Shown here: positions 42,942-51,437 of the stretch, piece by piece
Layout of the letters: each line of letters starts with the position of its first letter
Position numbering within the stretch: position 1 is the stretch's first letter
Origin: Fulvia fulva
Taxonomy: Eukaryota > Ascomycota > Dothideomycetes > Mycosphaerellales > Mycosphaerellaceae
Direction: 5' to 3'
Assembly: GCF_020509005.1 (NCBI RefSeq)
Contig: NC_063015.1
Location: 1,612,001 to 1,676,000 of the forward strand
DNA length: 64,000 bases
Notes under the pieces: model-generated
What the model was told of the DNA's origin: nothing
The model's input: the letters and a program-made list of their open reading frames with translations, nothing else
Databases searched by the model: none
Made by a program: the position numbers and the translations under genes

Positions 42942-43535
42942 TCACTCCTTGTCTAAAAGGTTCAACGGCTTGAGATCCTTTCTAACATATTCCCAGACGC
43001 GAAGGTGGGATCCGACATAGAGGAAGAAGCTGGATTCGACGAAGAGGGAGGCGAGGCATTCTTGCCGGAGCTGTTCATTTGCTTGGGTGATGCCTGGAAA
43101 CTTGAGGTCTGCGAGACTGCGAGCTTGGGTGCGGTCGTAGGAGAAGGCGAAGGAGTAGGTGCGATTGCGGAGTTCTGGTGGGAGATCGAGGAAGCGGAAG
43201 TAGGTTCCTGCCAAACTGTTAGTACCAATTCCAGGCTCATCCCGGTAACCGGCGGTGGGCGTGGACTGACCTCGTGCGGCGGGCTCAGGTGCAGTAGTAG
43301 ATGATGTATTCGAGGTTGTTGTAGCTGCGATGGTGACTGGTGCGGGAATGGCTCTGATCTGCGAGGTCACGCTCCCAAGATCAGTCTCTCCTTCAGCACT
43401 GCGTCGAACTGTCTTTGGCAGATCCATTTCTGCGATGTCCAAAGGAAGGTTGAAGCCTGCAAGAGAGCGGGCTTTTATAAGTCTCGGAAAGTTTGCGCTC
43501 GAGCCACGACACAACGTTCTGCGCTCCCGGCTCAT
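42942..43535 (-). CDS. Small F-box/2EXR-like protein
   Basis: Two exons on the minus strand: 43535-43271 and 43207-42942, giving 176 aa, or 140 aa from the ATG at 43427. The intron (43270-43208) starts GTCAGT, has a perfect TACTAAC branch point and ends GGCAG. It is 63 nt and has no stop, so the unspliced frame also stays open. The recognisable part is YFRFLDLPPELRNRTYSFAF, the short LPxELRNxIY block found at the start of many fungal F-box-like or 2EXR proteins. ITQANEQLRQECLASLF follows, typical of the same proteins. It is far shorter than most members. Function unknown. Confidence 0.6.
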   Translation of the reverse strand: MSRERRTLCRGSSANFPRLIKARSLAGFNLPLDIAEMDLPKTVRRSAEGETDLGSVTSQIRAIPAPVTIAATTTSNTSSTTAPEPAARGQSTPTAGYRDEPGIGTNSLAGTYFRFLDLPPELRNRTYSFAFSYDRTQARSLADLKFPGITQANEQLRQECLASLFVESSFFLYVGSHLRVWEYVRKDLKPLNLLDKE

Positions 43536-43870
43536 TCACTCGCCGCTCGAGGAACACGTGCCACTGTGTCAAGCTGTCCAGCCTCTGCTTTCCGGATCAA
43601 GAGATACTAAGCCGTACAAAATGTTCAGCAAACTTGACAGAGCTATGTACCTCTCGAAGTCGACACAGGACCAGACGAGAAACGCCAAATTGCCAGTCGA
43701 CATTCCCACAAACACCATGCGCCTTCGCTTCCAACCTCTGGGATCGCCGTCCCAGGCGTTCCGCCATGCTCGTCTTATAACGCCTCGCCTTCCAACGTAA
43801 GAAACACCTCAGCCAGCAGCACTCCCCTCCAGTCATGACGATCATGCAATCTCATCTACACTCCACCATC
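43536..43870. other. Short intergenic region
   Basis: Between the start of the F-box-like gene and the stop of the Kelch-BTB gene. No gene seen. Confidence 0.35.
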
Positions 43871-46189
43871 TTACGAAAGCTCCATGCCCTCATCATCAGC
43901 ATCAAGATCCGCGTCCGCATCGTCCCCGTCACCATCAACAGTAGTCCCACTCGTGCTGCCTAGGCGATTACGTTTCCTGCCATTACCCCAAAGCACACCC
44001 ATACCACTGCCTAGTCTCGCACCACCAAGCCCACCAACAGCTTCCAATTCGTCACCACCTACCACTCGACCCTCTGCATCAACGCCTTCACAAAGCTCGA
44101 GCATTGCAGACCTCTTAAGTCTCCGGAATCCATCGGTTCGCACGATGCGACCCCAATGGGTCATACAGAAGCTCGCCGCCCTACGCTTCAGCCAGTCCTC
44201 TTGTGCGGTGCTTGCACGGTCAAAGATTAGTGCTGCGTGCTGAACGTCGAGATCTCGTACCAAGCGGTTGACGCAGAGATGTCGCAGGCGAGGCATGTCG
44301 TAGATGTTGCTCATGACCAGCATGTTTGCAACGTCTTCGAGAGTTGGTCCAGACAGCTCTTGGCTTTCGGCTGGAGGACTTGAGATCGAGTCGGTATAGA
44401 GATAGTATAGGAATGCCTTCACAGCAGGATATGGTTCGGGTATGTGCATGCGACGCGTGTGGAACTCGGACATCTGTGCGTTGTAGAGCCGCGAGAAGTG
44501 AGGCCAGCGCGCGCTCAGGATCAGGCGATGCACGTGAATTGGCTGGGAGGCGTTGCTACCGTCTCCAGTCGCGCTACCGCCAGGGGATAGAGGATCGTCG
44601 TCCGAGAAGGGCTCCATGTCGTACACATCGTCCTTGAGGGCAGTAATCGTGAAGTCCGTACCAGATCCGCTCTCGGGAGGCTGATTGAATGTGCGTGCGA
44701 GATCTGCGCCTATAGCTGAGAGATGTGACTGTGGATTCGAGTCGGATGTAGGTATTCTCTGCTCGTTACGTGCTTCCTGACTCATCTTGTTTCCGAGCAG
44801 ACCGAACTTGCGCAAGTCGATCGGCAGGACGTCAGACAGGTACTCTTCTGCTTCGCCGTTTCCCCCAGCCCTCAGCTCACGAGGGCAGCCCAGAAGCCAT
44901 GCATGAGTGCCGTCGGCATCAAGACAGCAGTAATGCCACCGATATGTTGGACTGAAAAGATCCTTGCCATCAGCCAGCTTCTGCCAACGAAGTGAGTCCA
45001 GATCCAGAGCAGAGAGCGAAGTTTCAAGGGGCATGTTAGTTGCCGGGGTGACAAAGTCGAGCATACAGCCGGAGCTGAAAACGTGGAAATGTGTACCAAC
45101 GTTCTGCATGGGCAGATTCGGAGAGGAGATGAACTTGACGCTGCTGATAGCACCGGGCGCGACAGGTGGTGCTCGCTGAATTTGGGTCGCGGTGTTGGAC
45201 TGTACGCTCCCTGTGTTCGCTGCGTAGCCAGTGCCCATTGGAGGCGAAGGCGCAGCGTAGGAGTAGCTGGCGTAGCGCTCACCAAGTGGTCTCGCGTCCT
45301 CAGAGCCGATCAGGCCGTAAGTCGGACCACCTTCAAATGCAGGTGTCCCACGGAAGTCAAGCCACCAGATCTCGCTCGTGCGCTCCATCTCTTCGCCCAT
45401 GCCACCGCTGATCCAGATCTTTCCACCCCAGACCCAACTGGAATGGTCGAAGCGTGGAACCAAACGCCATGTCCGGCTCCAGGTCCAGGTCTTCAGATCA
45501 AGATAGCAGATGTCGTCCAGCACATTGTTATCACATCCGCTCATACCACCGCAGATGAACAGCTTGTCATCGTGTATCACCGCCGAGTGCCTTGCTCTTC
45601 CACGCGGAATAGGCCCGCTGATCTCTGGTTGTGTCCAATGCGCGGTCTTGATGTCGAAGATGACTAGATCGGATAGATGCTTGCGATGCTCGTTCTCACC
45701 TCCAAACACCAGCAGCTTGTCGCCCTGCCATAAGCACGAAGTGTGGCCCATCCGCACGCCCGGGATGTCGCCGTAGTTGTCTACAAGACTCCATTGTCGC
45801 GCCGAGAGGTTAAGCTTGAGGACGTGGTTGTAGACTTCGTCAGTGTACTGGTCGAAACCACCAAAGGCGTAGATCAGATCGTTTCCGACATATGTGACTG
45901 AGGCATTGACGAGACATGCAGGTCGTTGGCCGACGGTGGTGATGATCTTAGGAAGGTATGGCTCTCCAGTGCGCCGTCTGCTGTTCTTGACGGGGGATCG
46001 CGACATTACGTAGGTGTTGTTGGAAGTGTTCGAGACACGGCCGTTCGAGGTAGAGGTAGTAGACGCCATCGCTGTGGTGTTGGTGGCAGCAGAGCCTCCG
46101 CCGGGTTGCGACAGCGTGAGAGTGGAAGAAGGGTAGGGTGCGGGATGGAGGGGGTGGTGAAGGTTGCGATTGTGTCCGTCGGTGTCCAT
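43871..46189 (-). CDS. Kelch-repeat and BTB protein, Ral2-like
   Basis: Single exon, 772 aa. The N-terminal 75 residues are disordered. Kelch repeats follow (about 80-310): NDLIYAFGGFDQYTDEVYNH, GDKLLVFGGENEHRKHLSDL, DDKLFICGGMSGCDNNVLDD and GGKIWISGGMGEE. After a second beta-rich part comes a BTB-like region near residues 500-600 (IHVHRLILSARWPHFSRLYN, FLYYLYTDSI). A BACK-like helix region follows. This order matches S. pombe Ral2 and its filamentous homologues, linked to Ras1 activation, mating and cell shape. The name is by architecture only. The start codon is the first ATG of the frame; upstream codons are non-ATG. Divergent from CDC20. Confidence 0.75.
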   Translation of the reverse strand: MDTDGHNRNLHHPLHPAPYPSSTLTLSQPGGGSAATNTTAMASTTSTSNGRVSNTSNNTYVMSRSPVKNSRRRTGEPYLPKIITTVGQRPACLVNASVTYVGNDLIYAFGGFDQYTDEVYNHVLKLNLSARQWSLVDNYGDIPGVRMGHTSCLWQGDKLLVFGGENEHRKHLSDLVIFDIKTAHWTQPEISGPIPRGRARHSAVIHDDKLFICGGMSGCDNNVLDDICYLDLKTWTWSRTWRLVPRFDHSSWVWGGKIWISGGMGEEMERTSEIWWLDFRGTPAFEGGPTYGLIGSEDARPLGERYASYSYAAPSPPMGTGYAANTGSVQSNTATQIQRAPPVAPGAISSVKFISSPNLPMQNVGTHFHVFSSGCMLDFVTPATNMPLETSLSALDLDSLRWQKLADGKDLFSPTYRWHYCCLDADGTHAWLLGCPRELRAGGNGEAEEYLSDVLPIDLRKFGLLGNKMSQEARNEQRIPTSDSNPQSHLSAIGADLARTFNQPPESGSGTDFTITALKDDVYDMEPFSDDDPLSPGGSATGDGSNASQPIHVHRLILSARWPHFSRLYNAQMSEFHTRRMHIPEPYPAVKAFLYYLYTDSISSPPAESQELSGPTLEDVANMLVMSNIYDMPRLRHLCVNRLVRDLDVQHAALIFDRASTAQEDWLKRRAASFCMTHWGRIVRTDGFRRLKRSAMLELCEGVDAEGRVVGGDELEAVGGLGGARLGSGMGVLWGNGRKRNRLGSTSGTTVDGDGDDADADLDADDEGMELS

Positions 46190-46620
46190 GCACACGTGCT
46201 GCGACTACTGCGTTTGTATGCCTTCTTTCATCTCATGTCTTCTTGGACAGCTGCAGGCAGTGAATGTAATGTCGGCAGGATGTGTACCTGGATCCGTGGT
46301 CGTGACTTCCGCTCCGTCATCGCGAACTCTAAGCCCAGTAAGCGCTAGCTCTTTCCTCTTCCGGCCGTTGCCATGTCGACGGCGTCAACACGATGCTCAA
46401 AACTCAGAGCTTCAGTGCAGACGCATTTCCTCTTCCTCACCCACAATCACACACACAAAGCGCACTCGAGCTCCTCAAGCTCCAGCCTTTTGGCTCTACC
46501 AAGCATACCCATCAACGGCATACTGCAAATATCTGCGAACCATACTAACCGGATCCCTTCACTGGGCCATCTACAGGAACTTCGACAGCACCAACACACC
46601 ACAACGCATTTTCAGCGGAT
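46190..46620. promoter_or_regulatory. Divergent promoter between the Kelch-BTB gene and CDC20
   Basis: About 430 bp separate two divergent start codons, so both promoters should lie here. The CDC20-proximal half is CA-rich (for example CACACACAAAG near 46450), as is common in fungal 5' UTRs. No specific site was identified. Confidence 0.4.
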
Positions 46621-48468
46621 ATGGCAACTGCATCAGTATTGACCCCTATCAAATCCCGCCGTGATGGCATCTTCTCCTCCCGCCTCGCCGGTGGCCGCAT
46701 GCCTCTCTCGCCATCGCCGTCGACACCCAAGACCGCCGCGATCGAGCCCACCGAGAGCATCCACCATGGCAACGTGAACCTCATGTCGCGCTTCTCACGA
46801 TCCGTGTCCAAGACCAACGTTCGCGACTCGCCCAAGTCCAATATTGCGAGCCGCCACCCACAGTCACCACGCCGCCTCGACACCTTCGACAGCGACTTCA
46901 CCCTGACTGGCACTGGTCCCCGCCCAAGCACCGCCACCTCGGCCAAGAACACACCATCCCGCTCCAAGAGTGGCCGTTCGACCTCAGTGCACAGGACACC
47001 AAAGCGGTCGCAAGGCAAGATCAACTACACCGCCGCCGACCGCTTCATCCCGAACCGCGACGCCAGCGAGGCAATCTCTTCCCAGGGCGCAGCTGTCAAG
47101 CTTGATGGCGAGCGCACTCCTGGACGTCGACCAAAGTCAATCGCATCAGATGGGTCTGCTGCACTCGCCGCCAGTGTCAGCAGCGCTTTTGACCTTGGCC
47201 GAAGCTCTACTTCTGACGCCACTGCGTCTCTCTCCCTCGAGGGCCTTAACCTCAACGACGAGGACGATGACGACGAGGAGCCAAAGACCAAGCCAAGCCC
47301 AAACACTGTTGCCTACCAGCACTCGGTTGCTGAGGCATGTGGTGTGAGCATGAAGCAGCGCATCCTGGCCTTCAAGCCTGCTGCTCCAGAGTCTTCCCGT
47401 CCAATCGACCTCCGATCTCAGTACAACCGTCCACTCAAGCCAACTGCCGCCTCTGCATCTCAGTTCCGCCGCCGTGTCCTTACCGCACCAGAGCGTGTTC
47501 TTGACGCACCAGGCCTCGTTGACGACTACTATCTCAACCTCCTCGACTGGTCATCTGGCAACCAGGTTGCCATTGGCCTCGAGCGTGACGTCTACGTCTG
47601 GTCTGCAGAGTCTGGCTCCGTGTCCAGCCTCCTCCAGTGCCCAGAGGACACTTACATCGCCTCTGTCAAGTGGAGCGGTGACGGCGCCTATGTTGCTGCA
47701 GGTCTCGGTACGGGTGAGGTCCAGATCTGGGACGTTGAGGAGGGTACCAAGCTCCGATCCATGTACGGCCATGACACCCGTGTCAGCGTCATGGGCTGGA
47801 ACAAGCACCTGCTCTCCACCGGTGCCCGCTCTGGCCTCGTCTACAACCACGATGTCCGTATCGCCCAGCACAAGGTCGCTGAGCTCGTCTCCCACACCTC
47901 CGAGGTCTGCGGTCTCGAGTGGCGTGCCGATGGCGCTCAGCTGGCTACCGGTGGCAACGACAACCTCGTCACCATCTGGGACGCCCGTGCCCTCAACGCA
48001 CCAAAGTTCCAGAAGACCAACCACAAGGCCGCCATCAAGGCTCTTGCCTGGTGCCCATGGCAGTCGAACCTGCTCGCCACCGGCGGCGGTTCCCACGACC
48101 GCATGATCCACTTCTGGAACACCACCTCTGGTGCCCGTACCAACAGCATTGACACTGGCAGCCAAGTTACCTCCCTCCGTTGGAGCACTGCCTACAAGGA
48201 GCTTGTGTCCTCCTCTGGCTTTCCTGACAACAGCTTGTCCATCTGGTCCTACCCAACTCTGGTCAAGAACATCGAAATCCCAGCGCACGAGTCTCGCGTA
48301 CTCCACTCGGCCCTCTCACCAGACGGCCAGATGCTTGCCACAGCTGCCGCTGACGAGTCTCTCAAGTTCTGGAAGGTGTTCGAGAAGAAGCCAGGTCAGG
48401 CAAGCTTGATCGGTGGCGGTAGCACTACTGCCAAGGCTGGTCTCACCAAGGCAACTACCATTCGGTAG
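46621..48468 (+). CDS. CDC20: APC/C activator Cdc20 (Slp1)
   Basis: Single exon, 615 aa. Cdc20 brings mitotic substrates to the anaphase-promoting complex and is the target of the spindle checkpoint. The N-terminal half is disordered and basic, with the C-box DRFIPNR near residues 140-146. The WD40 propeller follows (about 290-590): LDAPGLVDDYYLNLLDWSSG (the family's entry to blade 1), VYVWSAESGSV, LEWRADGAQLATGGNDNLVT and LSPDGQMLATAAADESLKFW. The chain ends in Ile-Arg, the IR tail that docks on APC3. The C-box and IR tail together separate this from other WD40 proteins. No intron was seen. Confidence 0.9.
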   Translation: MATASVLTPIKSRRDGIFSSRLAGGRMPLSPSPSTPKTAAIEPTESIHHGNVNLMSRFSRSVSKTNVRDSPKSNIASRHPQSPRRLDTFDSDFTLTGTGPRPSTATSAKNTPSRSKSGRSTSVHRTPKRSQGKINYTAADRFIPNRDASEAISSQGAAVKLDGERTPGRRPKSIASDGSAALAASVSSAFDLGRSSTSDATASLSLEGLNLNDEDDDDEEPKTKPSPNTVAYQHSVAEACGVSMKQRILAFKPAAPESSRPIDLRSQYNRPLKPTAASASQFRRRVLTAPERVLDAPGLVDDYYLNLLDWSSGNQVAIGLERDVYVWSAESGSVSSLLQCPEDTYIASVKWSGDGAYVAAGLGTGEVQIWDVEEGTKLRSMYGHDTRVSVMGWNKHLLSTGARSGLVYNHDVRIAQHKVAELVSHTSEVCGLEWRADGAQLATGGNDNLVTIWDARALNAPKFQKTNHKAAIKALAWCPWQSNLLATGGGSHDRMIHFWNTTSGARTNSIDTGSQVTSLRWSTAYKELVSSSGFPDNSLSIWSYPTLVKNIEIPAHESRVLHSALSPDGQMLATAAADESLKFWKVFEKKPGQASLIGGGSTTAKAGLTKATTIR

Positions 48469-48819
48469 ATAGAGGATTGAAATGGTTGTTGGCATGGAAT
48501 GACGGTGCGATTGAGCGTTCTGCTTGGACTTTTCGTACTGGATGATCATAAGCTGTAAGGGCTTTGGGACTTTGTTGATCAATGACGACCAGGGAGAGTC
48601 CTTTGAGACAGTATACATTAGAAGAGACATGAAACAATCCTTCTTGCACCCATTCCCCGTATTGTTTCGCTCATATCGCTGTTTGCTCATAACTATTGTT
48701 CGTGCTCAAGTTGATGATCATGGCCCGGAGCTCACCGCTCCCGACCCCTCCAGGAACTCCATTTTTCTTACACTCGACTTCAATCCACGGCCATCCGTCA
48801 GGGTGTGTAAACATGCGCC
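48469..48819. other. Short intergenic region
   Basis: CDC20 3' flank and promoter of the short-chain dehydrogenase. Nothing recognisable. Confidence 0.35.
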
Positions 48820-49881
48820 ATGACACCTTCAGTCCGCCAATGGGCTCTCATCACCGGTGTCAGTCCTGGCACTCTGGCTGAATGCCTCTCCGCCTCGTGC
48901 CTCCAACGCGGGATCAATATCATTGCCACCAGCGTCGATACCAAAGATATAACGTACCTTCACCCCGAACCAGGTAGGTACGTACCCAAAGGCTACCAGA
49001 CATTGATGCGTGGTTCGACCGGCCACGACTGTTCGAGACATCACTACATGACACGCTTCTCTCTACCACTCTCATCGTTGCTTGCTGCTTCTCGAGTGTG
49101 GCTAACATCACCTCATTCATTAGGTAGTAACCATGGATTCCTCATCACTCTCAAAATGGACGTGACATCCCGAAAGTCGATCAACAAAGCTGTAGAGCAG
49201 GTTGAACGACTCACTGACGGGAAGCTTGATTTCTTAGTGAATTGTGAGGAATGCAAGTATTTCGTTCCGATCTTGGATGCAGGTCTCAGCCAGTCAAGGG
49301 CGCAGTATGAGGTCAATGTCTGGGGAGTTGTGAGGGTGGTGCAGGCATTCTTTCCACTCCTACAGGAAGGAAGTGGCACTGTGGTCACGCTGGGTCACTC
49401 CGCCAGTGAGACTGGAAGGTCGTATGGGGGCGTGTATGAGAGTTCAAAGGCGGCGGTCAAGAGTTTGACGAAGGCTATGAGGTTCGAGTTGGCACCTTCT
49501 GGGATTGGGGCGGTGTGTTTAGATGCGCCAGATATGAGGGTGGAGAGTTTTGAGAATAGAGGTGAAGGTGGTGTGGGCGAGGAGAGTGTGCATTGGCCGA
49601 TTAGGGGCGATGTTGAGGCAGTTATGGAGAGATCACTGGCGGGCGAGAAGGGGCAGGATAGGTTTGATGTGGCCGAGAGGATGGTTGAGGAGTTGCTGAA
49701 CGGACAGACGCTGGATCTTCATCCCAAGAAAGAATCGTGGCAAATTATGCTCACTGCACTGTTGGCGTGGATACTACCGACTTGGCTGCTAGAAGGACTA
49801 AATGCTCGTGCTGCCGGTCTGTATAAGCTTGAGCATTCACTAACTAATGCTGCTCCTCATGAACGCAAAAAGTCAACCTGA
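48820..49881 (+). CDS. Short-chain dehydrogenase/reductase
   Basis: Two exons, 48820-48973 and 49124-49881, giving 303 aa. The intron (GTAGGT...CATTAG, CTAAC branch point) is 150 nt, a multiple of three without stop, so the frame is open across it. It is judged an intron because the joined EPGSNHGFLITLKMDVTS restores SDR spacing. The Rossmann start is ALITGVSPGTLAECLS, where the last Gly of TGxxxGxG is replaced by Leu. The usual NNAG is NCEE. The catalytic pair is present in YESSKAAVKSL (Y-x3-K), with Ser in GHSAS. A hydrophobic segment near the C-terminus (LTALLAWILPTWLLEGL) resembles membrane or lipid-droplet anchors of Ayr1-like reductases. Substrate unknown. Confidence 0.75.
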   Translation: MTPSVRQWALITGVSPGTLAECLSASCLQRGINIIATSVDTKDITYLHPEPGRYVPKGYQTLMRGSTGHDCSRHHYMTRFSLPLSSLLAASRVWLTSPHSLGSNHGFLITLKMDVTSRKSINKAVEQVERLTDGKLDFLVNCEECKYFVPILDAGLSQSRAQYEVNVWGVVRVVQAFFPLLQEGSGTVVTLGHSASETGRSYGGVYESSKAAVKSLTKAMRFELAPSGIGAVCLDAPDMRVESFENRGEGGVGEESVHWPIRGDVEAVMERSLAGEKGQDRFDVAERMVEELLNGQTLDLHPKKESWQIMLTALLAWILPTWLLEGLNARAAGLYKLEHSLTNAAPHERKKST

Positions 49882-49964
49882 GGGCCACCACCAATTCCTG
49901 GTTAATGCTCACCTCTCCGAATCGAGATCGACGACAGAAAGATCGGTGTTCCGCTCAAGTCCAC

Positions 49965-50753
49965 CTAGTGTGACGACGCATCGCTGCCCGCCTTCTCCAC
50001 GTCCTTGGTCTGCACCATAGCCGGCTGCACAGCCTTTGACTTCTTGCTTCTCTTCCACAAGAAGAACGCAAGTACCGCAACGATCGCCACTCCAGCAACA
50101 ACTCCAACGACGATCCCGGCAATTGCTCCTCCACCCAAGCCTCCCTCGTCACGGCTCAGCTCAGGATGCGCTTCAAACCCATCGGCCTTCAACGTCGTCG
50201 CATTAACACCCTCGTCGACCTCAGCTCCATCGCCCTCTGTAGTCGCATTGAAGCAAGGGATCTTCTCGGTGAATGCCACAGCCTCCACAAGGGTAACATC
50301 CGCACAAGCATACTCCACCTCATCCGTCTCCTCATCCGTATAACTCACCATCCACGTCGCATTACTGCCCGCCACGACTCCCATCGGCGAATCAGCAGTC
50401 TTGATGCACGTGTGTCCTACCTCGAGGTCTCCGAACTGCTCCGGATCGAGCAGAATGGCGAAGTCATCGAGGTTTCGAGGGTCGTTGGCGTATGAAACTC
50501 CGATACGGACACTGCGGGTGTCGCCTTGGGACACCAGGGCAAGGCGACCGTTGGTCAAAGGGAAGGAGGTGCGGTTGCCAATGCCGGCGGTGGAGCCGCA
50601 GGGAGGGGTGTTGTCGGCTGAGGCGCTCCATGGACGAGGTGCTGGCCAGAGAAAGGAGGCGGTTCCCATCGTGTGGGAGTGGGTGGTGTCGGTGCCGTGG
50701 CCGTGGCCGGAGGAGAGGCCGCTGAGAACCGCTGTGGTGAAGATGAGCTTCAT
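49965..50753 (-). CDS. BIM1-like copper-domain protein with C-terminal membrane anchor
   Basis: Single exon, 262 aa. A short signal peptide (MKLIFTTAVLSGLSSG) is followed by a His-rich stretch, HGHGTDTTHSHTMGTASFLW. The body matches the fungal BIM1-like/X325 group: a PAPRPWSASADNTPPCGS block, a beta-sandwich with VRIGVSYANDP, and cysteines in PCGS, HTCIK, YACAD and PCFN. One transmembrane helix near residues 207-237 is followed by a basic KRSKKSK segment and a short cytoplasmic tail. Bim1 of Cryptococcus takes part in copper uptake at the cell surface, and relatives resemble lytic polysaccharide monooxygenases without proven oxidase activity. A copper role here is inferred. The type I membrane form is common in the group, which otherwise is often GPI-anchored. 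Confidence 0.75.
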   Translation of the reverse strand: MKLIFTTAVLSGLSSGHGHGTDTTHSHTMGTASFLWPAPRPWSASADNTPPCGSTAGIGNRTSFPLTNGRLALVSQGDTRSVRIGVSYANDPRNLDDFAILLDPEQFGDLEVGHTCIKTADSPMGVVAGSNATWMVSYTDEETDEVEYACADVTLVEAVAFTEKIPCFNATTEGDGAEVDEGVNATTLKADGFEAHPELSRDEGGLGGGAIAGIVVGVVAGVAIVAVLAFFLWKRSKKSKAVQPAMVQTKDVEKAGSDASSH

Positions 50754-51437
50754 GGTGGGCGTTGTGTCGCTGAAGTGTGGTCAATTGGTGGAGGTGTGAG
50801 AGCTCCGTACTGTTGCGGGCTTGGTGATCTCTTCTTTGCGTACTATGATTCTGGTGGAGGGTGGAAGTCCCAGCGTAAGAGGGATTGGGGTGTTGTCGGC
50901 AGGAGTGACTTTCGAGTTGGGGAAATGCTCCTGCCTGCTGAAGCTGGCAACTGCCTCCCGACATGCTGTGTCGCCATATATCAGAGAAGGCGGAAGGAGC
51001 TCTTGCTCGGTGCGGGGCTCTTCTTGGTGGCATGGTAAGACTCTTACGATCGCAATTACTTGCAACACTGCTACCGCCAAGGTGCAAGAACGACCGCCCG
51101 GCGCTACTAGCGCTGTGTAGATGATCTGATTAGACAAGAGCAGCTGTGCCAGGGCAGACTAGGAGGTATCGCTTCCTCACTTGGCGACCTGCACCTTCAT
51201 CACTTCTCTTACCGGTGGTACGATAAGGCCCCGAAAGACTTGCGGCCAATCTGTCTCATATGTGAATAATGATTATGTACAAGTGTTAAGTCTACCGGTA
51301 ATTAGTGATGCAACACCCAAACCACCAACCCAGAACACGTTGCTTGCTATGCAACAGGAGTATCTTCCCAACCCGAGCCAGCACCATAAATGCAGGAAAC
51401 CTGATCCAAGAACGTCAGAAGAAGCCGTACGAAAGTC
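50754..51437. other. Intergenic region
   Basis: Promoter of the BIM1-like gene and 3' flank of phospholipase D, both on the minus strand. No gene was seen. Confidence 0.35.
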
